From Chloroflexi bacterium ADurb.Bin180 (GTDB lineage Bacteria; Chloroflexota; Anaerolineae; UBA2200): a DNA stretch of 48,673 nucleotides. Under the pieces are notes generated by a model. It was not told where the DNA came from. It ran no database searches and was given only the letters and a program-made list of their open reading frames with translations. Positions within the stretch are counted from its first letter, which is position 1; each line of letters opens with the position of its first letter. Made by a program: the position numbers and the translations under genes. Below are positions 6,665 through 15,693 of this stretch, piece after piece. The DNA lies in NCBI GenBank assembly GCA_002070215.1, contig MWCV01000018.1, forward strand, positions 1 through 48,673, read 5' to 3'.

Positions 6665-8932
6665 TTACCAGCCGTTGATCAACTGACCCAGCAGCCCTGC
6701 CTGCCCGAGGCTGGCAATCAATCCGGCCAGAACGATGCCGACGACGGCCATCAGCTTGATCAGAGTGTTGATCGACGGTCCGCTGGTGTCCTTAAACGGG
6801 TCGCCCACCGTGTCTCCGACGACAGCAGCCCGGTGAGCATCGCCGCCCTTCCCCTCGTGGGCGCCGGCTTCGATGTGTTTCTTGGCGTTATCCCAGGCGG
6901 CGCCGGAATTGGCCATCATCAGCGCCAGGGCAAACCCGCTGGCCAGGCTGCCGGCAAGCAGCCCCACTATGCCTGCCGGCCCGAAAAGCACGCCCATTAC
7001 CAGCGGAACGACCACCGCCAACAGGGCAGGTTTGACCATCTCTTTCTGTGCACCCAGAGTGGCGATGTCGACGCATCTGGCATAATCGGGCTGCGCGGTG
7101 CGGTCCATAATGCCAGCGATGCCGCGGAACTGCCGGCGCACCTCCTGGACCATTTGCGATGCGGTCCGGCCGACAGCGCTAATGGTCATGGCGGAGAAGT
7201 AAAAGACGGCTGCATTGCCCACGAACAGGCCGACGATCACCGCGGGATTGAACAACGAGATGTCATAGTATGTCACCAGGTCGATCAGCCGCACTTCGTG
7301 GATGGGGATCAGTCTGCCCAGAACAGAGACCGCCTGCACCCCGCACAGGTGAACGAGTTCAAAATGGATCTGGTCCAGGAAGGCTGCCAGGAGCAGCAAC
7401 GCCGTCAGCGCGGCGCTGCCGATGGCAAACCCCTTGCCCGTAGCAGCAGTAGTGTTGCCGGCAGCATCCAGCGCATCCGTTCTGTGCCGCACGTGGGGAG
7501 CCAGTCCCGCCATTTCGGCAATTCCGCCGGCGTTGTCGGCGATGGGACCAAAGGCGTCAGTGGACATGGTGAAACCCAGGGTCGAAAGCATGCCGACCGC
7601 AGCCACGCCGACTCCGTAGAGACCACCGAGCATATCGCCGGCCCCGCCGGCAAGGTAGTAGCTGGCGGCGATGCCAATGCAGACCACGACCACCGGCACG
7701 GCGACGGAGCGCATACCAACGCCCATGCCCTCGATGATTACCGGTGCCGTTCCGGACAGCGCCTGCTCGGCCAGGTTGCGTGTCGGGTGGTAGGCAGCAG
7801 AGGTGTAGTAACCGGACGTCTTCCCAATGATGGCCCCGACAGCCAGTCCGATGAGAACGGCGCACCACATCTGCCACGGCCGCTCTAGCTGTAGAGCGAA
7901 CGCCAGTGGCAAGGCGATGGCGGCGACTCCAGCCGTGGCGCAGGCCAGGCCGCGGTCCATCGCCTGGATCACCTGCTCGATGCCGTCATCATCGCGAACG
8001 CGCACCAGGCCCAGGCAAGCAATGGACCAGACCGTGCCAAATGCCGCCAGGACGAGCGGCATAGTCACGTATTGGAGCTGGGCAGTCAGGCTGGCGCCGC
8101 GCGCCACTGTGGCCGACACGCCGAGCGCCACCGTCGCCAGCAACGAACCGATATAGGACTCGTAGAGGTCCGAGCCCATGCCCGCCACGTCGCCCACGTT
8201 GTCGCCGACACTGTCGGCGATCACCGCGGGGTTGCGCGGATCATCTTCGGGGATGCCAGCCTCCACCTTACCCACCAGGTCGGCACCTACATCGGCTGCC
8301 TTGGTGAAGATGCCGCCTCCCACCCTGGCCGCCAGGGCCACGATGCTGGCACCGGATACCCCGCTGACCAGGATATTCGCGATTTCTACCAGCCGCTGGT
8401 CGCCGCGGTAGAGGTGAGGGGGAACCAAATAGTAGAGCGCGAGGAAGGCGAGCGACGCGTTGAGCAGAGCAAGACCGACCACGGCCAGCCCCGTGACCGC
8501 GCCGCCCTCCATCGCTACCCGCAGGGCCCGATTCAAGCTGCCGCGGGCCGCGTGCGCGGTGCGCACAGAAGCGCGAGTGGCGGTGCCCATCCCGATGATG
8601 CCTCCGGCCGCGCAAAGGAGGGCCCCCAGCAGCACGGAAAAGGGCGTGAGAACGCTGATCAGCCCCCGCCACGCCAGAACGACAAAGAGCAGGAAAACAG
8701 CGAACACCACCAGAGCGATGACGCGATACTGCCTGACCAGGTAAGCCACTGCACCGCCGCGGATGGCACGGGCGACCGAGACCATCTCGGGCGTACCTTC
8801 CTCGTATTGCTTGACCTTGTGGTGCAAGAGAAAGGAGTAGAACAGGGCAATGAGCGAGCTGGCCGGGACAAGCCACCAGATGGCCGGGAGTCCGGCCACG
8901 GTGTAACTGCCCAAGCTCTGCCACAAACCCAT
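6665..8932 (-). CDS. hppA: Membrane-bound ion-translocating pyrophosphatase, K+-dependent type
   Basis: Hydrolyses pyrophosphate and pumps H+ or Na+ across the membrane. The 755-residue product has about 15-16 hydrophobic segments and the active-site blocks [59 protein letters not shown] and [15 protein letters not shown]. At about residues 492-501 it reads [10 protein letters not shown]. The Ala here, where K+-independent enzymes have Lys, indicates the K+-dependent subfamily, which includes all Na+ pumps and some H+ pumps. The pumped ion cannot be decided from this. ATG 8932 has GGAGGTG upstream. First gene of the leftward operon with a long leader. Confidence 0.97.
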   Translation of the reverse strand: MGLWQSLGSYTVAGLPAIWWLVPASSLIALFYSFLLHHKVKQYEEGTPEMVSVARAIRGGAVAYLVRQYRVIALVVFAVFLLFVVLAWRGLISVLTPFSVLLGALLCAAGGIIGMGTATRASVRTAHAARGSLNRALRVAMEGGAVTGLAVVGLALLNASLAFLALYYLVPPHLYRGDQRLVEIANILVSGVSGASIVALAARVGGGIFTKAADVGADLVGKVEAGIPEDDPRNPAVIADSVGDNVGDVAGMGSDLYESYIGSLLATVALGVSATVARGASLTAQLQYVTMPLVLAAFGTVWSIACLGLVRVRDDDGIEQVIQAMDRGLACATAGVAAIALPLAFALQLERPWQMWCAVLIGLAVGAIIGKTSGYYTSAAYHPTRNLAEQALSGTAPVIIEGMGVGMRSVAVPVVVVCIGIAASYYLAGGAGDMLGGLYGVGVAAVGMLSTLGFTMSTDAFGPIADNAGGIAEMAGLAPHVRHRTDALDAAGNTTAATGKGFAIGSAALTALLLLAAFLDQIHFELVHLCGVQAVSVLGRLIPIHEVRLIDLVTYYDISLFNPAVIVGLFVGNAAVFYFSAMTISAVGRTASQMVQEVRRQFRGIAGIMDRTAQPDYARCVDIATLGAQKEMVKPALLAVVVPLVMGVLFGPAGIVGLLAGSLASGFALALMMANSGAAWDNAKKHIEAGAHEGKGGDAHRAAVVGDTVGDPFKDTSGPSINTLIKLMAVVGIVLAGLIASLGQAGLLGQLINGW

Positions 8933-9044
8933 AAGGCACCTCCGTGGTGTAGTATGGTTATGGTACGGTCGCTGCCTGCGCCGGCCAGCAAGCTAGTTCA
9001 CAGGCGGCGACGGGCCACTCCGGGGGGATCACTCGATTTGCCGC

Positions 9045-9073
9045 CCAGCACGGTCGGGTGACGACCGTGCTGG
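9045..9073 (-). other. Strong hairpin in the hppA 5' leader
   Basis: CCAGCACGGTCG and its exact reverse complement are separated by a 5-nt loop, a 12-bp perfect stem. It lies about 15-20 nt downstream of the predicted hppA transcription start and about 110 nt upstream of the hppA ATG. No T run follows on either strand, so it is not a typical terminator. It may stabilise the transcript or be part of a regulatory leader; that is inference. Confidence 0.6.
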
Positions 9074-9093
9074 CGCAAAAGCAATGATACGAC

Positions 9094-9122
9094 AGTATAG
9101 ACAAAGGCGCATAATGTGCCAA
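9094..9122 (-). promoter_or_regulatory. Promoter of the hppA-deoB-orf-queA operon
   Basis: Reading leftward, TTGGCA (9122-9117), a 17-bp spacer and TATACT (9099-9094). This gives a 5' untranslated leader of about 155 nt before the hppA ATG at 8932. It is divergent from the prfA promoter only about 30 bp away. Confidence 0.7.
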
Positions 9123-9150
9123 ATCGCGCTGGTGAGCCCTTGTCCGCTGC

Positions 9151-9179
9151 TTGCCTGAAGTTCTGACAGGGTATATAAT
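9151..9179 (+). promoter_or_regulatory. Promoter of the prfA operon
   Basis: TTGCCT (9151-9156), a 17-bp spacer and TATAAT (9174-9179), about 70 bp upstream of the prfA ATG. The same -35 variant TTGCCT and spacer occur in the promoter at 15623-15651. Confidence 0.75.
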
Positions 9180-9248
9180 CGGACGCATCCGGTTTCATCC
9201 ACGAGCCCCTGGCAGCGCCGGGGGCTCTGTTTGGGTACAGGGAGTCAT

Positions 9249-10337
9249 ATGAGCCACGGAACGGTGAACGACAAGCTAGAGCAGATGCAGCAGCGCTATG
9301 AGGAGCTGGAGCATCTGATGGCAGACCCGGAGGTGGCCGCCGACTACAGCCGGCTGCGCACCTACACGCAGGAGCGGGCCGAGATCGCGCCTGTAGTCGA
9401 GGCTTATCTCGAAAGCAAAGCCATCGAGCAGCAGACAGAGCAAACCAAGGCCCTCCTGGCCGACGAGCAGGACGAGGAGATGCTCGCCCTGGCTCGAGAG
9501 GAGCTGGACGGTCTCGCAAAGCGCGCTGAGGAGCTCAGGGACCGGCTGCACCGCCTGCTCATCCCCAGGGATCCCAACGACGAGCGCAACGTGATCGTGG
9601 AAATCCGCGCCGGGACCGGCGGTGAGGAAGCAGCGCTATTCGCCGCCGACCTCTACCGGATGTACACTCGCTATGCGGAAGCCCAGGGCTGGAAGACAGA
9701 GCTGCTGAGCTCGAACGACACGGGAATCGGCGGGTTCAAAGAAGTGATCTTTGAGGTCAAGGGCCGGGGTGTCTACTCACGGCTCAAGCACGAAAGCGGC
9801 GTGCATCGCGTGCAGCGGATTCCGTCAACGGAAGCCAGCGGCCGCATCCACACCTCCACGGCTACCGTGGCCGTGCTGCCCGAAGTCGAAGAAGTCGAAG
9901 TCGAGATCAAACCGGAGGATCTGCGCATCGATGTCTATCGGTCCGGTGGCCATGGCGGGCAGAGCGTCAACACCACCGACTCGGCGGTGCGCATTACCCA
10001 CCTGCCGACCGGCATCGTTGTAGCCTGTCAGGACGAACGCTCGCAATTGCAGAACAAAATGCGCGCCATGTCCATTCTGCGGGCCCGGGTCTATGAGATG
10101 GAGCAGCTCGCCCGCGATGAGCAACTGGGCGCCGAGCGGCGCTCTCAGGTTGGCTCCGGCGAACGAAGCGAAAAGGTCCGCACCTACAACTTTCCCCAGA
10201 ACCGAATCACGGACCACCGGATCAACTTTTCCAGTCACCGGCTGGAGACGGTCCTGGCCGGCGCGCTGGATGAGTTCATCGAGCAGCTCACTGCTGCCGA
10301 GCAGGCCGACAAGCTGCGCGCGGCAGGCCTGAACTAG
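9249..10337 (+). CDS. prfA: Peptide chain release factor 1
   Basis: Recognises UAA and UAG stop codons and triggers peptide release on the ribosome. The 362-residue product has an N-terminal coiled helical domain, [13 protein letters not shown], the codon-reading loop [17 protein letters not shown] in which PST fits the PxT motif of RF1 (RF2 has SPF), and the catalytic GGQ in [14 protein letters not shown] 9249 is chosen because GGGAG lies 4-5 nt upstream; a TTG at 9231 is less likely. It is followed 10 bp later by prmC, which methylates the GGQ glutamine. Confidence 0.97.
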   Translation: MSHGTVNDKLEQMQQRYEELEHLMADPEVAADYSRLRTYTQERAEIAPVVEAYLESKAIEQQTEQTKALLADEQDEEMLALAREELDGLAKRAEELRDRLHRLLIPRDPNDERNVIVEIRAGTGGEEAALFAADLYRMYTRYAEAQGWKTELLSSNDTGIGGFKEVIFEVKGRGVYSRLKHESGVHRVQRIPSTEASGRIHTSTATVAVLPEVEEVEVEIKPEDLRIDVYRSGGHGGQSVNTTDSAVRITHLPTGIVVACQDERSQLQNKMRAMSILRARVYEMEQLARDEQLGAERRSQVGSGERSEKVRTYNFPQNRITDHRINFSSHRLETVLAGALDEFIEQLTAAEQADKLRAAGLN

Positions 10338-10347
10338 CCCCACCTCG

Positions 10348-11211
10348 ATGGCTTACAACCAAAACCTCACTGTGCGCGCCGCCCTGGCTCAAGGGTCAGC
10401 TACGTTGCTTGCCTCTGGTATCCCTTCGCCCGTGCTCGACTCGGAGGTGCTGCTGGCTCACGTGCTGGGGTCGAATCGGACCAGGCTGTTCGCACGCCCC
10501 GAGTACACGCTCACACAGGAGCAGGAGCAGCGCTATAAGGCCTGCCTGGCGCGCAGACAAAGACACGAGCCGGTGCCATACATCGTAGGGTCACGCGAGT
10601 TCTACGGGCTGACCTTTGCCGTGGACCGGCGCGTACTCATCCCCCGGCCAGAGACCGAGCAGGTGGTGGAACGAACTCTCGAATCGGTAAGCGGGGGTCC
10701 AATCCTGATTGCCGACGTTGGGACAGGCAGCGGGATCATCGCCATCTCACTGGCCGTCCACTTGCCGTTGGCGCGTGTCTATGCCATTGATTCGTCCAGC
10801 GATGCGCTCGAGGTCGCGGCGAACAACTGTCGCCGACACAACCTCATCGAGCGAGTCCGTCTGCTGCAGGGCGACCTGCTCGAGCCGTTGCCCGAGCCGG
10901 TGGATCTGATTGCCGCGAACCTGCCCTACGTCCCAACGCCAACACTGGCCACCCTGGATGTCGATGTCAGGGACTATGAGCCGTGGCAGGCCCTCGATGG
11001 AGGACCCGATGGACTGGCACAGGTCGCCCGGCTGCTGGGGCAGGCCACACACTGGCTGCGGCCGCGCGGGGCCGTGGTCCTGGAAATCGGCGCAGAGCAG
11101 GGTGAGCGGGCAGCCTGCCTGGCCCGGGATAGCTTCCCCCGCGCGCGGGTAGAGGTGTTTCAGGATTTCGCCGGCCTGGACCGGGTGGTTCGAGTTCGCA
11201 TGCCCGACTGA
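10348..11211 (+). CDS. prmC: Release factor glutamine N5-methyltransferase PrmC
   Basis: Methylates the Gln of the release-factor GGQ loop. The 287-residue product has the helical N-terminal substrate domain (residues 1-75), a PrmC linker with VPYIVGSREFYGL and VLIPRPETE, AdoMet motif I IADVGTGSGIIAISLA, and the catalytic tetrapeptide written NLPY in AANLPYVPTP where the family canon is NPPY. Asn and Tyr are kept, so activity is plausible. There is no clear Shine-Dalgarno; the ATG lies 10 bp after the prfA stop, suggesting translational coupling. Confidence 0.95.
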   Translation: MAYNQNLTVRAALAQGSATLLASGIPSPVLDSEVLLAHVLGSNRTRLFARPEYTLTQEQEQRYKACLARRQRHEPVPYIVGSREFYGLTFAVDRRVLIPRPETEQVVERTLESVSGGPILIADVGTGSGIIAISLAVHLPLARVYAIDSSSDALEVAANNCRRHNLIERVRLLQGDLLEPLPEPVDLIAANLPYVPTPTLATLDVDVRDYEPWQALDGGPDGLAQVARLLGQATHWLRPRGAVVLEIGAEQGERAACLARDSFPRARVEVFQDFAGLDRVVRVRMPD

Positions 11212-11240
11212 GCAGACCGCTGTCTGAACTGGAGGAACGT

Positions 11241-12047
11241 TTGGCCTATCGACTACTGGCATTGGACGTGGACGGCACTCTGGTGGACCGTTCGCTCGAA
11301 CTATCACCGCGCACCAGGCAGGCGGTGAGGCGGGCCATCGATGCGGGTGTGCACGTGACCCTGGCGTCGGGCCGGCAGTTCCATCAGGTAGAGGTATTCG
11401 CGCGGGAGCTGGGCATCGGCGAGCCTCTGATCTGCAACCAGGGGGCCATAGTGATGGCCCCGGGAGAGACCAGGCCGCTCTACGAGTGCGCTGTTCCCAG
11501 ACCGGTGGCTAACGACTTTATGGCCTTTGTGCAGCGTCAGGGCTGGGACCTGTGCGTGTACGGACGCGAGCACCTCTATGCCCACGGTATGACGCCGGAG
11601 GTGCAGGTGCTGCTCGACCTGGCTCCGGCCGGGGAGACCATCCACTGGCTGAGCGAACTCGACGATTCGACCGAACTCATTCAGCTCCTGGTCATCGTTC
11701 AGCCGGAGCGGACCGCGTTGGTAGAGCGGCTGCTGAAGGCGCGTTTTGGCGGTCAGCTCAACATCGTACAGTCCTTTTCTCACTTTGTGGAGGCGTCCAA
11801 CCCGGCGGTTTCGAAAGGGACGGCCCTGGCCTTCCTGGCAGGGCGGCTCGGGGTCGGACAGGCAGAGACCATGGCCATCGGCGACCAGGACAACGACGTG
11901 CCAATGGTGGCCTGGGCCGGACTGGGCGTGGCAGTGGGCAATGCCAGCGTCGCATGCCAAGCCGCCGCCAAGGTTGTCACGGCGGATGTGAGCGAGGATG
12001 GGGCGGCGGTGGCCATCGAGCAGTTTGTGTTGGGGAAGGCCCTATGA
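11241..12047 (+). CDS. HAD-superfamily Cof-type phosphatase
   Basis: A 268-residue haloacid dehalogenase phosphatase of the Cof/YbiV type. Motif I is LALDVDGTLVD at the N-terminus with the nucleophile and acid/base Asp pair. Motif II is TLASGR, motif III the Lys in VSKGTAL, and motif IV GDQDNDVPM. The cap sits between motifs II and III as in Cof proteins. Substrates of such enzymes are usually sugar phosphates or small phosphorylated metabolites and cannot be read from sequence. The start is TTG 11241, with GGAGG 5 nt upstream. It overlaps tsaC by ATGA. Confidence 0.88.
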   Translation: MAYRLLALDVDGTLVDRSLELSPRTRQAVRRAIDAGVHVTLASGRQFHQVEVFARELGIGEPLICNQGAIVMAPGETRPLYECAVPRPVANDFMAFVQRQGWDLCVYGREHLYAHGMTPEVQVLLDLAPAGETIHWLSELDDSTELIQLLVIVQPERTALVERLLKARFGGQLNIVQSFSHFVEASNPAVSKGTALAFLAGRLGVGQAETMAIGDQDNDVPMVAWAGLGVAVGNASVACQAAAKVVTADVSEDGAAVAIEQFVLGKAL

Positions 12048-12676
12048 ACAGCGGCGCACGAATTGTGCCGGCCGACCGGGCCGGCATCCGCCGCGCTGCA
12101 CAATGGATACACCGCGGCCAAGTGGTGGCTGTGCCAACGGACACCGTGTACGGGCTGGCCGCTCACAGCGCCCTGGCCGAGGCAATCCTCAAGCTCTACG
12201 CTATCAAGGAACGAGACCGCCTGAAGGCGATTCCACTACTGATCGGCAGTGCGGTGGACCTGGCGGGCGTGGCCTCCAGTGTGCCGGTATGGGCTGGGCT
12301 TCTGGCCGAGCGCTTCTGGCCTGGTCCCGTGACGCTGGTTGTTCCCAGCGCGGCCAGCGTGCTACCGGTGCTCACCGGCGGTGCTGGGTCGGTGGCGGTG
12401 CGCGTGCCAAACCACCCGGTGGCCCTCGCGTTGATCGAGTCGGTGGGCGCTCCGCTTGCGGTCACCAGTGCCAACCTCTCCGGCGCGCCTGAGACGACCA
12501 CGGCGGCAGAAGTGCGGCTGGTGCTTGGGGACCGCCTGCCCTTGATTCTCGATGCCGGGCCCCGTCCGGGCGGGGTGGCATCTACGGTGGTCGACACCAC
12601 GCGGGATCCCCCGGTCATCCTGCGCCGTGGCGCCAGGGTCGAAGAGGTAGAGCGGCTGCTCGGCCAAGGGGTGTAG
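12044..12676 (+). CDS. tsaC: Threonylcarbamoyl-AMP synthase (Sua5/YciO/YrdC family)
   Basis: Makes threonylcarbamoyl-AMP from Thr, bicarbonate and ATP, the first step of t6A modification of ANN-decoding tRNAs. The 210-residue single-domain protein has the YrdC features PTDTVYGLAAH, IKERDRLKAIPLLI with the nucleotide-binding basic residues, RFWPGPVTLV, VRVPNHP, TSANLSG (the SxxN motif) and STVVD. It lacks the C-terminal Sua5 domain, so it is TsaC-like. The ATG overlaps the stop of the HAD gene (ATGA). A longer frame reaching upstream to 11552 is a shadow inside the HAD gene. Confidence 0.93.
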   Translation: MNSGARIVPADRAGIRRAAQWIHRGQVVAVPTDTVYGLAAHSALAEAILKLYAIKERDRLKAIPLLIGSAVDLAGVASSVPVWAGLLAERFWPGPVTLVVPSAASVLPVLTGGAGSVAVRVPNHPVALALIESVGAPLAVTSANLSGAPETTTAAEVRLVLGDRLPLILDAGPRPGGVASTVVDTTRDPPVILRRGARVEEVERLLGQGV

Positions 12677-12700
12677 GGGGGCCTTTGGGGAAAAAAAAGC

Positions 12701-12729
12701 TTGCATTCCGGTTGTTTCCGTGATAGACT
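12701..12729 (+). promoter_or_regulatory. Promoter of dnaX-ybaB-recR
   Basis: TTGCAT (12701-12706), a 17-bp spacer and TAGACT (12724-12729), about 18 bp before the dnaX ATG, directly after an A8 tract that may act as an upstream element. The very short leader contains the GGGAGGG ribosome-binding site. Confidence 0.65.
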
Positions 12730-12746
12730 AGCCCGCGGGAGGGAAA

Positions 12747-14495
12747 ATGGCAGCGCAGGCGATCTACCGCAGGTGGCGTTCGCGCACATTCGCCGAGCTG
12801 ATCGGCCAGGAACACGTAACTCAGACACTGCTCAACTCGCTGCGCGCCGGGCGCATTGGCCACGCCTATTTGTTTACCGGGCCGCGAGGAACGGGCAAGA
12901 CCAGCGCCGCTCGTATCTTTGCCAAGGCGGTGAACTGCCTGGACCCTCAGAACGGCGAACCATGCAACCACTGCTCCATCTGCGTTAGCATCAACGAAGG
13001 TCGTGCGCTAGACCTGATCGAGATTGACGCCGCCTCCAACCGCGGCATCGACGAGATCCGCAGCCTCCGCGACAAGATTGCCTTTTCCCCCAACGAGTGC
13101 CGCTACAAGGTCTATGTGATCGACGAAGTGCACATGCTCACCGACCCGGCCTTTAATGCGTTGCTCAAGACCCTCGAGGAGCCCCCGCCGCACGCCATTT
13201 TCGTGCTGGCTACGACCGAACCGCAGCGCATCCCTTTGACAGTGCTATCACGCTGCCAGCGCTTTGATTTCCGGCGCGTGTCAATGGCGAACCTGCTGCT
13301 CAAGCTCGAGCGCATCTGTGCTCAGGAGGGTGTTCGCGCCCAACCCGAAGCGCTGGCGGCCATTGCACGCCACGCCACGGGCAGCTTTCGCGATGCCGAG
13401 AGCCTGCTGGATCAGTTAGTGTCCTTTGGCATCGAGGAGATCAAGGCAGAGGATGTCCAGCGCGTGCTGGGTTCGGCTCCGGAAGCCGTCGTGGCGGGCA
13501 TCGCGCAGGCAGTGATCTCGGGCGACGCGGCGGCGGGCCTGTCCTGGATCAACGAGGCACTCGATGGAGGGGTTGAGGCTCGCCAACTGACCCGCGAGGT
13601 GCTAGAGTACCTGCGGGGGTTGCTGCTCATCAAGAACGGCGGTGCCAGGCTGTTGAGCGTGACCCCCGAGGTCGAAAAGAGCATGGCGGCTCAGGCCGAG
13701 GCGCTGAGCCTGCCGCGCTTGCTGCGTGCCGTGCGGCTGTTCAATGGAGCCAGCAACCTGCTCAAGACGGGTATCCACACTCAGCTTCCGCTGGAGATGG
13801 CACTGGTAGAAGCCAGTATGCCCGATGACGTAGCCCCTGCGCCGACCAGAAGTGCACCGGCAGCGGCTCCGCCGCGCGAAGCGATGCCGGCCTCGGGCAG
13901 CCAGGTTCGCTCCGCACCGGCGCCGCGAGCGGCAGAGGCCAGGCCAGCACCGAGGACGACTCAGGGCACGGCGCGGCCGGGCAAACTCCCGGAACCGCCG
14001 CCCGAACCACCTGACCCTCCCGGGTTGGCGGGCCGGGCGCCGGAACAGAGAAAACCGGCCCCACCGCCAGGCCCGCCGGCGGCGACGGAGCAGGCTACGG
14101 CAACAGCAATACCGCCCTCAGATGAGGCGGGTCTTTCCTGGCTAGTCGATAACTGGGGACGCGTTCTGCAGGCAGTGCGGGTCAGGAACAAGGCGGTCGA
14201 AGCCTTCTTGAAGTCGTGCGAGCCGATATCCGTGAAGCAGGGCGTGGTCACGCTCGGTTTCTACCATGCCTGGCATCGTGAGCGAATGAACGAGGACCGC
14301 AACCGCCGGCTGGTGGAGGAGGCTCTGTCAGAGGTGGCCGGCAGGCCCTATCGGGTCGAGTGCAAGCTCTATGAAGGCAATCGCCCAGAACGCGAGAAGC
14401 AGAAGCAGTCGAACCGACGCGAGGAAGCACTGAACCACCCAGTGATTCGCGATGCGATCGACAATCTTGGCGCCACCGTCGTCGATGTACAGTAG
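12747..14495 (+). CDS. dnaX: DNA polymerase III subunit gamma/tau
   Basis: Clamp-loader ATPase. The 582-residue product has the AAA+ module: Walker A GPRGTGKTS (about residues 46-54), a C4 zinc motif with CNHCSIC, the DEXX box VIDEVHML and the sensor LATTEPQRIPLTVLSRCQ. A lid and oligomerisation domain extend to about 350. A Pro/Ala-rich linker (about 360-460) leads to a C-terminal domain (about 465-582). No A-AAA-AAG type slippery site is visible, so separate gamma and tau forms are not predicted. ATG 12747 has GGGAGGG directly upstream. Followed by ybaB and recR, a common order. Confidence 0.97.
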   Translation: MAAQAIYRRWRSRTFAELIGQEHVTQTLLNSLRAGRIGHAYLFTGPRGTGKTSAARIFAKAVNCLDPQNGEPCNHCSICVSINEGRALDLIEIDAASNRGIDEIRSLRDKIAFSPNECRYKVYVIDEVHMLTDPAFNALLKTLEEPPPHAIFVLATTEPQRIPLTVLSRCQRFDFRRVSMANLLLKLERICAQEGVRAQPEALAAIARHATGSFRDAESLLDQLVSFGIEEIKAEDVQRVLGSAPEAVVAGIAQAVISGDAAAGLSWINEALDGGVEARQLTREVLEYLRGLLLIKNGGARLLSVTPEVEKSMAAQAEALSLPRLLRAVRLFNGASNLLKTGIHTQLPLEMALVEASMPDDVAPAPTRSAPAAAPPREAMPASGSQVRSAPAPRAAEARPAPRTTQGTARPGKLPEPPPEPPDPPGLAGRAPEQRKPAPPPGPPAATEQATATAIPPSDEAGLSWLVDNWGRVLQAVRVRNKAVEAFLKSCEPISVKQGVVTLGFYHAWHRERMNEDRNRRLVEEALSEVAGRPYRVECKLYEGNRPEREKQKQSNRREEALNHPVIRDAIDNLGATVVDVQ

Positions 14496-14530
14496 TTGCG
14501 GGGGAAATTACTCCACAACGGAGGGTGTTG

Positions 14531-14881
14531 ATGGGCAGCAAGGGCAAAGGCGGCAAAATGCGTTTCTCGCAGCCGCCCGGCGGCACGATGATGAAACAGG
14601 TGCAGCAGCTTCAGGCGCAGATGATGCAGGCCCAGGAGCAGCTTGGCCAGGAGACGGTGACCGCCTCCGTGGGCGGTGGTGCGGTGACGGTAGTGATGAC
14701 CGGCCAGCAGGAAGTGCGCTCGGTCAAGATCAGCCCCGAGGCGGCCAATCCTGAAGACGTTGAGATGCTGCAGGACCTCATCGTGGCAGCGGTGAACGAG
14801 GCGATGAGCAAATCGCGTGCGCTGGCCGAGGAAAAGATGGCGCCCCTGACCGGTGCGCTGAACATCCCCGGGTTGATGTGA
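14531..14881 (+). CDS. YbaB/EbfC family nucleoid-associated protein
   Basis: A 116-residue DNA-binding dimer that usually sits between dnaX and recR. The family blocks are visible: a helical MKQVQQLQAQMMQAQEQL, then beta strands with ASVGGGAVTVVMTGQQEVRS, SPEAANPEDVEMLQDL and a C-terminal helix region VAAVNEAMSKSRALAEEKM ending in IPGLM. Start ATG 14531 is chosen over GTG 14525 and TTG 14528 because GGAGGG lies 5 nt upstream. The stop TGA shares a base with the recR ATG (TGATG). Confidence 0.93.
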   Translation: MGSKGKGGKMRFSQPPGGTMMKQVQQLQAQMMQAQEQLGQETVTASVGGGAVTVVMTGQQEVRSVKISPEAANPEDVEMLQDLIVAAVNEAMSKSRALAEEKMAPLTGALNIPGLM

Positions 14882-15516
14882 TGCCTGAGAGCACTGGCAG
14901 CCCCTCTCCGCAACCCGTCTCCGCCGTGCCGCGGCCGGTTACGCGGCTGATCGACGAGCTGAGCCGGCTCCCTGGCATTGGCCCCAAGACCGCGTCTCGA
15001 TTGGCCTACTTTCTGCTGCGCGCCCCGGCGGAGCAAGTGCTGTCTCTGGCCGATGCGCTCCGGCTGGTGAAGGAACGAACGACGCTGTGCAGCGTGTGCT
15101 TCAACATCGCCGAAAGCAGCCCCTGCTCCATCTGCGCCAGCAGCGACCGGGAAGCGGCCCAGATCTGCGTGGTCGAAGAGCCGCTCGATGTACTGGCGGT
15201 CGAGCGTACCAGAATGTACCGCGGCCTTTACCACGTCCTGCACGGGGCGATATCACCCGTAGAGGGCATCGGGCCAGACGAACTCAAGATCCGCGAGCTC
15301 ATCAACCGCGCCAGGACGGGCCAGGTGCGCGAGGTGCTACTGGCCACCAACCCCAACCTTGAGGGCGAGGCCACAGCGATGTACATCGCCCGGCAGCTCA
15401 TGCCGCTTGGCATTCGGGTGACGCGTCTGGCCAGAGGCCTGCCCATTGGCGGCGACCTTGAATACGCGGATGAGATCACGCTGGGCCAGGCTCTCGAAGG
15501 CCGCCGCGACATCTGA
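14881..15516 (+). CDS. recR: Recombination mediator protein RecR
   Basis: Acts with RecO and RecF to load RecA at gaps. The 211-residue product has the helix-hairpin-helix RLPGIGPKTASRLAYFLL, a C4 zinc motif formed by CSVC and CSIC (about residues 68-84), a Toprim domain starting at ICVVEE with HGAISPVEGIGPD and ATNPNLEGEATAMYIA, and a C-terminal Walker-like GLPIGGDLEYADEITLGQALEGR. The ATG overlaps the ybaB stop by one base, and a hairpin terminator follows the stop. Confidence 0.97.
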   Translation: MPESTGSPSPQPVSAVPRPVTRLIDELSRLPGIGPKTASRLAYFLLRAPAEQVLSLADALRLVKERTTLCSVCFNIAESSPCSICASSDREAAQICVVEEPLDVLAVERTRMYRGLYHVLHGAISPVEGIGPDELKIRELINRARTGQVREVLLATNPNLEGEATAMYIARQLMPLGIRVTRLARGLPIGGDLEYADEITLGQALEGRRDI

Positions 15517-15522
15517 TCGCCT

Positions 15523-15542
15523 TGCACGCTAGCAAGCGTGCA
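15523..15542 (+). terminator. Putative terminator after recR
   Basis: TGCACGCT-AGCA-AGCGTGCA, an 8-bp perfect stem with a 4-nt loop, 6 bp after the recR stop and followed by the pyrimidine-rich GTTCCTTCCTC. The T run is weak, so efficiency is uncertain. Confidence 0.6.
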
Positions 15543-15622
15543 GTTCCTTCCTCGCATCTAGTTCTTCACCCGATGCCAGGGCTGCCTGGTTGCGGTTCTG
15601 TAACCATCCATTAACCCGGCAT

Positions 15623-15651
15623 TTGCCTAACCGAGTCGATCCGGCTATAAT
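15623..15651 (+). promoter_or_regulatory. Promoter of the GAF histidine kinase gene
   Basis: TTGCCT (15623-15628), a 17-bp spacer and a consensus TATAAT (15646-15651), 42 bp upstream of the kinase ATG. Same -35 and spacer as the prfA promoter. Confidence 0.75.
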
Positions 15652-15693
15652 CACTTCAGTCTCCCCAATTGGCAAGCGAGGCTGAGGTCGGGC

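Noticed and set aside
5562-6686. Long (374-codon) plus-strand frame opposite deoB
   Set aside because: The minus strand carries all DeoB motifs and a sensible operon context; this frame has none.
8961-8983. Shared 11-mer CGGTCGCTGCC here and at 23948, both upstream of leftward genes
   Set aside because: Only the second copy is part of a hairpin, and one shared 11-mer in a GC-rich window can occur by chance.
12747-14495. Programmed frameshift in dnaX
   Set aside because: No A-AAA-AAG or similar slippery heptamer followed by a stem was found in the coding region.
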